This document shows, one piece after another, positions 1-6,305 of a stretch of 8,970 nucleotides of DNA (the stretch's first letter is position 1; every line of letters starts with the position of its first letter). The notes beneath the pieces were generated by a model. It saw nothing but the letters and a program-made list of their open reading frames with translations. It did no database searches and had not been told where the DNA came from. Source of the stretch: an uncultured Bacteroidales bacterium (lineage in GTDB: Bacteria > Bacteroidota > Bacteroidia > Bacteroidales > ML635J-15); NCBI GenBank assembly GCA_905233405.1, contig CAJOEG010000047.1:1-8970 (forward strand). Reading direction: 5' to 3'. The position numbers and the translations under genes were made by a program.

Positions 1-309
1 CTGTGCTTCGGAGTAGTTTTTTTCCTGCCAGTAAAGGTAGGCGAGGGATTTTTCTACGCTTGCATTGCCAGGATATTTGTCGTCGTATTTGCGGTAGCTG
101 TCGGTGGCAGTGAAAATATCGCCTTCCAAGATTGCTTTTTTTGCAATTTTCAACAGTTTGCCCTTTGAGGCTTTTTCGTAGTCGATGGTATTTTGTGCAG
201 AAATGCTGTTTGCTGTCAGGAGAGCAAATGCAAAGATTAGCACTATATGCAATGTCCTGCTGCATTTTGCTTGTAGCATCTGTAATATGTTTGAGTTGTT
301 TGCTTCCAT
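1..309 (-). CDS. Secreted TPR-like protein, N-terminal part (possible PorE/OmpA-type T9SS partner)
   Basis: This is the 5' end of a minus-strand gene; 103 codons are visible and the frame is open to the window edge. The product starts with a signal peptide (hydrophobic core HIVLIFAFALL, likely cleavage after SISA). A helical, lysine- and alanine-rich stretch follows with TPR character (LLKIAKKAILEGD, then YRKYDDKYPGNASVEKSLAYL and a YSEAQ segment). The ATG at 309 lies 2 nt beyond the stop of the PorP/SprF gene, so the genes are probably co-transcribed. An ATG at 279 would give a more typical 28-residue signal peptide and is an equally good start. In Bacteroidota, PorP/SprF genes are often followed by proteins with TPR, beta-propeller and C-terminal OmpA domains (PorE type), which bind peptidoglycan. 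That identity is inferred from context; the diagnostic C-terminal domains lie outside the window. Confidence 0.75.
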   Translation of the reverse strand, partial: MEANNSNILQMLQAKCSRTLHIVLIFAFALLTANSISAQNTIDYEKASKGKLLKIAKKAILEGDIFTATDSYRKYDDKYPGNASVEKSLAYLYWQEKNYSEAQ

Positions 310-311
310 AT

Positions 312-1319
312 TTAGAATCTGTCGCAAGGCAGTGTTATGTAGTTTTTCTTTTCGAATTTCAGTTTGTAGATAAGTGAAATTTCAAATGCTCCGCGTGCGT
401 TTGTCGCCTGCATAAGTTTCGACAGGTTGATGTCGTAGCTTGCTCCGACTGTAATTCCGTAGAATGTCAGTCCTGCAGTAAGCATTGCAGCGTCGAAGTT
501 GGAGAACGAGGTACGTCCGCTTGCTCCGAAAAATACTGATGTTATGACTTTGGTAGGAATTGTACGTTCTGCCAATGCGCCGAAAAGCATTTCCTCGGTC
601 TTCTTGTTGAATGTAGTAAGAATATGCGGAGTTACCGACCACAATTGTCCGCATAAAATCCTAACGCCTCCGCTGAAAAGCATTCGCGGTGTAAGTTTGC
701 TGTCGGCGTTGCAGTAGGTTTCTTGTGGTGAGTTAAGGTGAAGCACGGATAGGCTTACCATAGGCTCTACTTTCTTGAACTTACCGCTATATGCTATTCC
801 TGCGTGCATGTCGACATAGCCGAGCGACATATCCATATCGGTGACGTTATTCGGCAGATTCAAGTCGTAGTATCCTGTTTCGGAGTTGTATTGGCTCGGC
901 AGGGTAATTCCGTCGAGGGTGAAATATTTGTTGACATATCCACCCTGTAATCCGAGCGAGATTGTGTTTTTCTGGTTAATCCTCAGCAAGTACGAGAGCG
1001 AGAGCATAAACTTGTTGGCAGTAAGTTTTGTTCCGCCCGATTTGTCGTGGAGAAACATAAATCCAACGCCGAGTCCCGACTTGCCTCTGAAGCGTATTGG
1101 TGCGTCGAGCGACACCGAAACTGTCTGGTATGGAACGCCAACAGCACTCCATTGTGTGCGGTAGTTGTTTGACAGTCTGATGTTTTCGTCGAAAAGTCCA
1201 GTAGCAGCAGGATTAAAAACCAATGGGGTGGCGTAGTACTGCGTAAAGTGTATATCCTGTCCGAAACTTGCGATTCGGAAGGCAATTATTATAAATATCA
1301 GGCATAAAGTGTATCTCAT
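312..1319 (-). CDS. PorP/SprF family type IX secretion system outer-membrane protein
   Basis: The product is a 335-aa predicted outer-membrane beta-barrel. After a 20-residue signal peptide (MRYTLCLIFIIIAFRIASFG) comes the family hallmark QDIHFTQYYATPLVFNPAAT at residues 21-40, followed by G41. Next is RTQW, then alternating amphipathic strands such as SGLGVGFMFLHDKSGG and ISLGLQGGY, and a terminal strand GAFEISLIYKL with a short Cys-containing tail. Length and layout are normal for the family. I chose the ATG at 1319 because it begins a compact signal peptide; a TTG at 1340 in the same frame would add seven residues. P. gingivalis PorP is a T9SS component, and F. johnsoniae SprF is needed for export of the adhesin SprB. 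Here the divergent neighbour carries the SprB-like type B sorting domain, so a dedicated SprF-like partner role is more likely than the core PorP role. That assignment is inference; the family call is firm. Confidence 0.95.
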   Translation of the reverse strand: MRYTLCLIFIIIAFRIASFGQDIHFTQYYATPLVFNPAATGLFDENIRLSNNYRTQWSAVGVPYQTVSVSLDAPIRFRGKSGLGVGFMFLHDKSGGTKLTANKFMLSLSYLLRINQKNTISLGLQGGYVNKYFTLDGITLPSQYNSETGYYDLNLPNNVTDMDMSLGYVDMHAGIAYSGKFKKVEPMVSLSVLHLNSPQETYCNADSKLTPRMLFSGGVRILCGQLWSVTPHILTTFNKKTEEMLFGALAERTIPTKVITSVFFGASGRTSFSNFDAAMLTAGLTFYGITVGASYDINLSKLMQATNARGAFEISLIYKLKFEKKNYITLPCDRF

Positions 1320-1337
1320 ACGCCACGTGAATTTTGG

Positions 1338-1345
1338 CAAAAATA
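1338..1345 (-). promoter_or_regulatory. Bacteroidota -7 box for the PorP/SprF gene
   Basis: Read on the minus strand this is TATTTTTG, a full match to the Bacteroidota -7 consensus TAnnTTTG. It lies about 20 bp before the ATG at 1319, which implies a very short leader. No convincing -33 TTTG is seen at the expected distance. AT-rich DNA produces chance matches, so this is tentative. Confidence 0.35.
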
Positions 1346-1388
1346 TACATTTATTTTTAACGAGGAAAATATTTTTAAATTTTTTTTC

Positions 1389-1402
1389 ACATTTTGAAAT
1401 GT
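1389..1402. promoter_or_regulatory. 14-bp inverted repeat in the divergent promoter region (candidate operator)
   Basis: ACATTT-TG-AAATGT has perfect 6-bp arms around a 2-bp centre. It sits between the two outward-facing TAnnTTTG boxes, just upstream of the plus-strand box at 1408. A regulator bound here could act on both the PorP/SprF gene and the PKD protein gene. The surroundings are very AT-rich, so chance is possible. Confidence 0.25.
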
Positions 1403-1407
1403 TTGAT

Positions 1408-1415
1408 TAATTTTG
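1408..1415 (+). promoter_or_regulatory. Bacteroidota -7 box for the PKD surface protein gene
   Basis: TAATTTTG matches TAnnTTTG exactly and lies 34 bp before the start codon, giving an expected leader of roughly 30 nt. About 20 bp upstream there is only a T-run (1381-1387), a weak substitute for the -33 TTTG element. Confidence 0.4.
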
Positions 1416-1449
1416 CGACTATAATGCAGAAAACACTTTTTATAAGGTT

Positions 1450-4400
1450 ATGGGTATAATAAAAAGAATCATTATAACAGTTTTGGCGGTATCAGCATAT
1501 TTTGTGTCAGCGGCACAGTTGTCGGTTGAGATAACTGGCGATTTTGACGGATGTGCCCCGCAGAATCTTACTTTCGGTTGCAATCTTTCTGGCGCTGGCG
1601 GAGATGTAACCTATTCGTGGTCGTCGGGAACCGGCGATGTGTCGGTGCTTGCGACTCCTACCTTTTCGTACATTAACGCGGGGCATTACACCTTGTCGGT
1701 TACTGTGACAAGCGGAGGCCAGACAGCTACTGACAGCAAGGAAGTTGTGATTTTCCGTGGGCCTACGGCTAATTTCGACGATACGCCGCGGACAGGTTGT
1801 GTGCCTTACGATTTTGAGGCACAAAGCCTTTCTACGCCAGGCGATGCTCCAATAACTGCATACCATTGGTTCTATAACGACGGTTATTCATCAACTGAGG
1901 AATCTTCTACCCATACCTACCAAAGTTCTGGTGTATATCCTATTTCGCTTGAAATTACCGATGCGAATGGATGTGTCGACAACAAGACAAGTCAGCAGGT
2001 GCTTACTTTGTCGAAGAATCCGACCGTTTCAATTACCGCTCACGATGCCCAGTGGTGTACTGCTCCGCACGAGGTGCGGTTCAATTCCGAGATTTCTACA
2101 AGCGGAGGCTTAGGCGGTACTTATACTACGTCGTGGAATTTTGGTGACGGTGCAACCAGTAGTACAGAAAATCCAAACCACACATATTCGCAGACAGGGA
2201 CATACGATGTTTCGCTTACGGTGGCTGACAGTTACGGTTGTAGCACTACGGTGTTGGAAGAGGAAATGGTCGTAATAGGTATGTTGTCGCCTACTTGTAA
2301 TGTTCCCGAACAGGTATGCCTTAACCAAAATAGCCAGTTTTCGAGCAATGCCGATGGCGAATGTACGTGGAACTTTGGCGACGGTACGACCGAACAGTCG
2401 GGTGCCAGCGTTTATCACACATATACGCAGGCAGGATACTATACCGTAACATTTACCGTTGACCCTAACGGACCTTGCCGTCGTACGTTAACTTTCCATA
2501 CCGAAGTTGTGCGTGTCGAGGCTTCGTTTGTGACTTCGCCGACCAACTTGTTCTCGTGTTCCTCTCCGTTTGACGTGCAGTTTACAAGCACATCGGTTGG
2601 TGATAATCTTACATATTACTATAGTTTCGGCGATTCCAGAATTGAAACGGATGCTAATGTGATTCATACTTACACAGGAAACGGAGAATACACGCCTACG
2701 CTTACGGTTACCTCTCCGGGCGGATGCTCGTCGCGGTTTACCGGTCCGACAATCGTTATCCGTGAGCCTGCTGTGTCGCTGTCGCTGTCGGAAGAAGGCG
2801 GATGCATACCTTTGCTTGTAAACCTGTCGGATGGTGCCGACGCGTCGGGAATTGTTGATTTTTTATGGGATTACGGTGATGGAACGCCTACGCAGCATAC
2901 CGATGTGCCGTCTTCGGAACATTATTACCAAAATGTAGGTACTTATTTTCCATCGCTTACTGTTAGGGATACCGCAGGGTGTACTGCTACTTACTCTGGC
3001 GACAGTATCATAACTGGTACTCCTATATTGCCAGAGCAATTCGGTGTGATGGACTCTCTGCACAATTTTATTCCCAAGGCAACAATCTGCGCGTCAGATA
3101 CCGTTGTGCTGTACAATTCAATGTACGAGGACCACGACACTCTTGAATATGTTTTCATAATAGAAATGAATGGCAGTCCATACGAGGAAAAGAGCGACGA
3201 GACATACCACGACTATTCGTTCGAGAACGATACAGGCTGGGCATACGTTGGCCTGCGCGTCGACTACAACAAGTGCAAATCGGATACCTTGTGGTGGGAC
3301 AGCGTGTATGTGGCACCGCCAATAGTAAAGATACAGTCAAGTTCCGACTGCCAGTCGCCTCTGGAATATGTCTATAGGATGAACAAGAATATAGGTGCTG
3401 AATTCTGGGACTGGATTATTACTAACGAAACTACGGGCGACACCTTGCGGTATGTTCAGCATTCCACTGTAGATTCTATTGAATACGAATATCCTATAAA
3501 CGGCAGATACCAGTGCAAGATTATTGCTTACAATATGACTTTGGGAGGATGTGAATATGAGGACAAGGTTTCCAGCGAAATAACCGCACCTGTTATGGAC
3601 TGGACAATATCGCGCGATACAATTTGTGCAAACAATAGGATTAATCTCAATATAGCTGATGCGGCGGCATTCTCGGAGGTGGCATATACTTGGGGCGACA
3701 GTGATGTCCCTGTTGATATTGATGATTTGGAATGGTTGCCTACATCGGCACTGCAATCGACTTCGCACCAGTATCCCGATAGTGGCAACTACGACATAAC
3801 AATTTATGGTCGACAGTCGAACGGATGTGTTTCCGTTTTCTCAAGGCATATTTATGTGGTAAAGGCACAGGCAAGCATTATTCCTGCAAGTCAGGTTGTG
3901 GGGTGCGCACCTGCGACTTTCGAGTTCGAGGTTGTTCCCGAAACTCAGGATCCGTTGCAATGGGTATCCTGGGATTTTGGTGATGGTAGTTCTGTCGATA
4001 CAACCTATACGCCAAATGTTCCAGTCGGACACACATATACCGATGTTGGAATGTACCGTATAACAATGCGTCTTTCTACCGAGCACGGATGCAGATACTC
4101 GAAGGTATTTTCTAACAGGGTAAGGGTTGTTGAGTCGCGAAGCGCAAATGTTAGCATCGACGATGCGGATATTTGCCTTGGTACACAATCTACATTTACA
4201 TCTTCGGAGACCGACTATTCTGTATGGCACGAATGGTATTTCGGCGATGGCAGCGAAATTAATACAGGTCACAATGCGGTTGTAAATCACACATACGCAG
4301 AGCCTGGACACTATACGGTAAGGCATATTGTTTCTGAGCAGAGCGGCGAATCGTTTGCTTGTGCCGATACTATGGTTTACGAGAATGCCGTTACGGTTGA

Positions 4401-5922
4401 GACCTTGACGGTAGATTTTGAACTTGACAGCACGCTTTACAATTGCTACCCGATAAGCCCTGTGATAACCAGTCACGTCGATTATGCTCCATCGGATATA
4501 AACGTTGAATATAATTGGAATATGGGCAACGGCGAGCAGAATATCCACATTCCGAACCCTGAGTATCTCTACACGGTGCCAGGTGTGTACGACATTTCCC
4601 TTGATGTTTTGACTCCCGCGGGCTGTAGCGCATCGGCAACTCACGGCATAACAGTAACAGGTCCCGAAGCAAGCATCTATTTGAGCGATACCGTTATATG
4701 CGCCGGTGGAACTATCAATATGGCGATGATGAATGCCCAGAATGTTGAAAATGTTGTTTGGGTTGTAGGTGGTGGTAACAGTTATACTACGCCCCAAGTT
4801 ACTCATACATACGATTATGTGCCCGCCTCTGGATATTTCCCTGTTACAATGTCGATACGAAACGGACACTGTACCATTGACCTTACCGAGCAGGTATATG
4901 TGTATAGGCTTACTACGGAATTTGCACTGAAGGACAACGACGATAATATTATAGGTGTAGGCGAGGGCGTTTGTACTCCTCTGATTGGTAGGTTCGAGCC
5001 GGAACATTCGGCAGACTGCACTTCGAGATGGTATGTTAACGGTGATTTGGTAGGCAGCGAAAATGTAAACTGGGTTAACGAATCGCTGCAAAACGATATT
5101 CAATTTACTGTCAAGAATGTTGTGATTGACTCGCTCGGATGTACCGACAGCATTACTCACGAATATTACGTTTACCACTTGCCTGAATTGTATGTCAGCA
5201 ACGATACTACTGTGTGCTTGGGCGATACGGTGAGAATATCAGCCAATGGCGCCAATTCGTACTATTGGGCGGACCCGATAGCCGACAGTTTGCCAAACTA
5301 CGAACTAGTTCCCGAAGAAACGACCGTTTATTATGTTGATGCCTACAGCGAAAAGAGGTGTGTTGCTTCCGATTCCGTATCGGTGAATGTGATTCCAATA
5401 AATGATATTTCGTTGTCGGATGACTATCTGCGGATAAATATGGGTGATACGGCTATTGCATTTGTCATCTACGACAGCAGTGATTTCTCCTGTTTCATTT
5501 CGCCGGAGGAAAGTGTAAGGATGGCTGGTTGCGATACGCTAATTTTCTTCCCGCAGGAAACTTCGGATTATGTTCTTGTGACAAAGGATACTACTGTTTG
5601 TCCCGACAAGAAGTTTGACATTCATATCGAAGTTGACAAGATTTTCACGCTTGATGTGCCTGGTGCGTTCACGCCGCTGAGCGAAGGCGATGGCAACAAC
5701 ATTGTCTATGCTCGTGGTCTTGGAATAAAGAATCTGTTGCAGTTCCGCATTTACAACCGTTGGGGCGAGGAGGTGTTCTTCACCGACGACCTGAATGTAG
5801 GTTGGGACGGAACCGTAAATGATAAGGTTCAGAATAGCGATACCTATTCATATTATGTGGAAGCCGAAATGTTTGACGGCAGCATACAGACGAAAAAGGG
5901 TAATATAATGCTGATAAGGTAA
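1450..5922 (+). CDS. Giant PKD/Ig-like repeat surface protein with T9SS type B (gliding-motility type) C-terminal sorting domain
   Basis: The 1490-aa product has an N-terminal signal peptide (hydrophobic core IIITVLAVSAYFV, cleavage near SAAQ). About 15 Ig-like modules of roughly 90 aa follow. Each opens with a Cys such as GCAP or ICLG (e.g. residues 35, 117, 203, 819, 1256), and most close with a second Cys in an NGC/AGC/GGC turn. Clear PKD signatures are WNFGDG (229-234), WNFGDG (307-312), WDYGDG (473-478), WDFGDG (841-846) and WYFGDG (929-934), each followed by HTY or HYY and a G-x-Y strand. Modules at about 530-780 and beyond 1090 are degenerate. The C-terminus (about 1400-1490) is a type B sorting domain with AFTP (1406-1409), YNRWG (1435-1439) and WDG (1452-1454), ending GNIMLIR. 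Such proteins cross the outer membrane through the T9SS and are typically adhesins; SprB is the model. No enzymatic domain is seen, so the ligand is unknown. The divergent PorP/SprF gene is its likely export partner. Confidence 0.95.
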   Translation: MGIIKRIIITVLAVSAYFVSAAQLSVEITGDFDGCAPQNLTFGCNLSGAGGDVTYSWSSGTGDVSVLATPTFSYINAGHYTLSVTVTSGGQTATDSKEVVIFRGPTANFDDTPRTGCVPYDFEAQSLSTPGDAPITAYHWFYNDGYSSTEESSTHTYQSSGVYPISLEITDANGCVDNKTSQQVLTLSKNPTVSITAHDAQWCTAPHEVRFNSEISTSGGLGGTYTTSWNFGDGATSSTENPNHTYSQTGTYDVSLTVADSYGCSTTVLEEEMVVIGMLSPTCNVPEQVCLNQNSQFSSNADGECTWNFGDGTTEQSGASVYHTYTQAGYYTVTFTVDPNGPCRRTLTFHTEVVRVEASFVTSPTNLFSCSSPFDVQFTSTSVGDNLTYYYSFGDSRIETDANVIHTYTGNGEYTPTLTVTSPGGCSSRFTGPTIVIREPAVSLSLSEEGGCIPLLVNLSDGADASGIVDFLWDYGDGTPTQHTDVPSSEHYYQNVGTYFPSLTVRDTAGCTATYSGDSIITGTPILPEQFGVMDSLHNFIPKATICASDTVVLYNSMYEDHDTLEYVFIIEMNGSPYEEKSDETYHDYSFENDTGWAYVGLRVDYNKCKSDTLWWDSVYVAPPIVKIQSSSDCQSPLEYVYRMNKNIGAEFWDWIITNETTGDTLRYVQHSTVDSIEYEYPINGRYQCKIIAYNMTLGGCEYEDKVSSEITAPVMDWTISRDTICANNRINLNIADAAAFSEVAYTWGDSDVPVDIDDLEWLPTSALQSTSHQYPDSGNYDITIYGRQSNGCVSVFSRHIYVVKAQASIIPASQVVGCAPATFEFEVVPETQDPLQWVSWDFGDGSSVDTTYTPNVPVGHTYTDVGMYRITMRLSTEHGCRYSKVFSNRVRVVESRSANVSIDDADICLGTQSTFTSSETDYSVWHEWYFGDGSEINTGHNAVVNHTYAEPGHYTVRHIVSEQSGESFACADTMVYENAVTVETLTVDFELDSTLYNCYPISPVITSHVDYAPSDINVEYNWNMGNGEQNIHIPNPEYLYTVPGVYDISLDVLTPAGCSASATHGITVTGPEASIYLSDTVICAGGTINMAMMNAQNVENVVWVVGGGNSYTTPQVTHTYDYVPASGYFPVTMSIRNGHCTIDLTEQVYVYRLTTEFALKDNDDNIIGVGEGVCTPLIGRFEPEHSADCTSRWYVNGDLVGSENVNWVNESLQNDIQFTVKNVVIDSLGCTDSITHEYYVYHLPELYVSNDTTVCLGDTVRISANGANSYYWADPIADSLPNYELVPEETTVYYVDAYSEKRCVASDSVSVNVIPINDISLSDDYLRINMGDTAIAFVIYDSSDFSCFISPEESVRMAGCDTLIFFPQETSDYVLVTKDTTVCPDKKFDIHIEVDKIFTLDVPGAFTPLSEGDGNNIVYARGLGIKNLLQFRIYNRWGEEVFFTDDLNVGWDGTVNDKVQNSDTYSYYVEAEMFDGSIQTKKGNIMLIR
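5650..5922 (+). other. T9SS type B sorting domain (C-terminal signal) of the PKD protein
   Basis: Residues about 1401-1490 form the export signal recognised by the T9SS. The pattern is VPGAFTP, a GDG-N turn, the RIYNRWGEEVFF strand pair, GWDG, YSYYVEAEMFDG and the last strand GNIMLIR. The opening motif reads FTPLSEGDGNN, where the family norm is close to FTPNGDGxND, so two residues are inserted and the Asn-Gly turn is altered. Confidence 0.88.
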
Positions 5923-5926
5923 GGGG

Positions 5927-6190
5927 GGCTGCGCCGTTTGAATGGCTGACGCCGTTTGAATGCCTGCGGCGTTTCAATGGGCTACGCCCGTTTCTGAGTT
6001 TGGCTTACGCCGAGCTAAAGGTTAACTTTGTTGAGGGCTGCGCCGTTCAATGGCTGCGCCGTTTGAATGGCTAAAGCCGTTTCTCGCTTCGCTGTTTCAA
6101 TGCCTGCGGCGTTTGATGGGCAAAGCCCGTTTATTGCTACGCTGTTTGATTGGCTGCGCCGTTTGAATGGCTAACGCCGTTTGTGGGTTT
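5927..6190. repeat. Degenerate tandem array of about 14 GC-rich mini-hairpins with GTTTGAAT linkers
   Basis: Directly after the PKD gene stop, units of about 15-18 nt recur. Each has a 2-4 bp GC palindrome with a 3-4 nt loop, usually followed by GTTTGAAT or GTTTCAAT. Cores are at 5927, 5944, 5962, 5979, 6002, 6036, 6052, 6069, 6086, 6102, 6118, 6136, 6152 and 6169. Stem sequences vary while pairing is kept: GGC/GCC in eight units, GCC/GGC at 5962 and 6102, GGGC/GCCC at 5979 and 6118, and short GC/GC forms at 6086 and 6136. Loops vary freely (TGC, TGAC, TAC, TTAC, TAAA, TAAC, AAA, TTC). The spacing between the cores at 6002 and 6036 is broken by about 24 nt of unrelated sequence. Linkers carry TGA and the period is not a multiple of three, so this is not coding. 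It may help end transcription from the upstream gene, but no single long-stem, T-tailed terminator is visible. Confidence 0.85.
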
Positions 6191-6191
6191 C

Positions 6192-6199
6192 TATGTTTG
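6192..6199 (+). promoter_or_regulatory. Upstream TAnnTTTG match, alternative promoter
   Basis: TATGTTTG fits the -7 consensus. It is 107 bp from the next start codon and directly precedes a small hairpin (arms GCATC at 6199-6203 and GATGC at 6212-6216). It is weaker than the box at 6276 because of its distance. Confidence 0.15.
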
Positions 6200-6216
6200 C
6201 ATCGTTTCAAAGATGC

Positions 6217-6236
6217 TTGTTAAAATTTTGTTAAAA
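6217..6236. repeat. Two direct copies of TTGTTAAAA, 11 bp apart
   Basis: TTGTTAAAA occurs at 6217-6225 and 6228-6236. The 11-bp period is about one helical turn, so both copies would face the same side of the DNA. They lie 40-60 bp upstream of the -7 box at 6276, where an activator site or a curved upstream element would be expected. Function is inferred only from placement. Confidence 0.3.
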
Positions 6237-6275
6237 ACAGATTGCTCGGACAACGAAATCGCAATTAAAATTGTC

Positions 6276-6283
6276 TATATTTG
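6276..6283 (+). promoter_or_regulatory. Bacteroidota -7 box for the FISUMP protein gene
   Basis: TATATTTG is an exact TAnnTTTG match located 22 bp before the ATG at 6306, giving a short leader. No TTTG is present about 20 bp upstream, so the -33 element is missing or diverged. Confidence 0.4.
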
Positions 6284-6305
6284 TGAATCGTAAAAATGTA
6301 CGGCT

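Noticed and set aside
132..377. Short plus-strand open frames across the end of the PorP/SprF gene and the start of its neighbour
   Set aside because: They overlap two real minus-strand genes and show no start context or domain.
1320..1340. TTG start at 1340 for the PorP/SprF gene
   Set aside because: The ATG at 1319 gives a standard compact signal peptide, and the TTG codon overlaps the candidate -7 box at 1338-1345.
3841..5178. 445-codon open frame on the minus strand inside the PKD gene
   Set aside because: It is fully antisense to a well-supported coding region, has no signal peptide or recognisable domain, and its composition (many Ile, Asn, Arg, Tyr and Cys) is what a complementary frame of this gene would give.
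5923..5953. Classical Rho-independent terminator directly after the PKD gene
   Set aside because: The stems are only 3 bp and are followed by GTTTG rather than a T-run; the array may terminate collectively, but no standard terminator can be claimed.
5927..6190. CRISPR array
   Set aside because: Repeating units are only about 15-18 nt, are degenerate, and have no unique 25-40 nt spacers between identical repeats; no cas genes are in the window.
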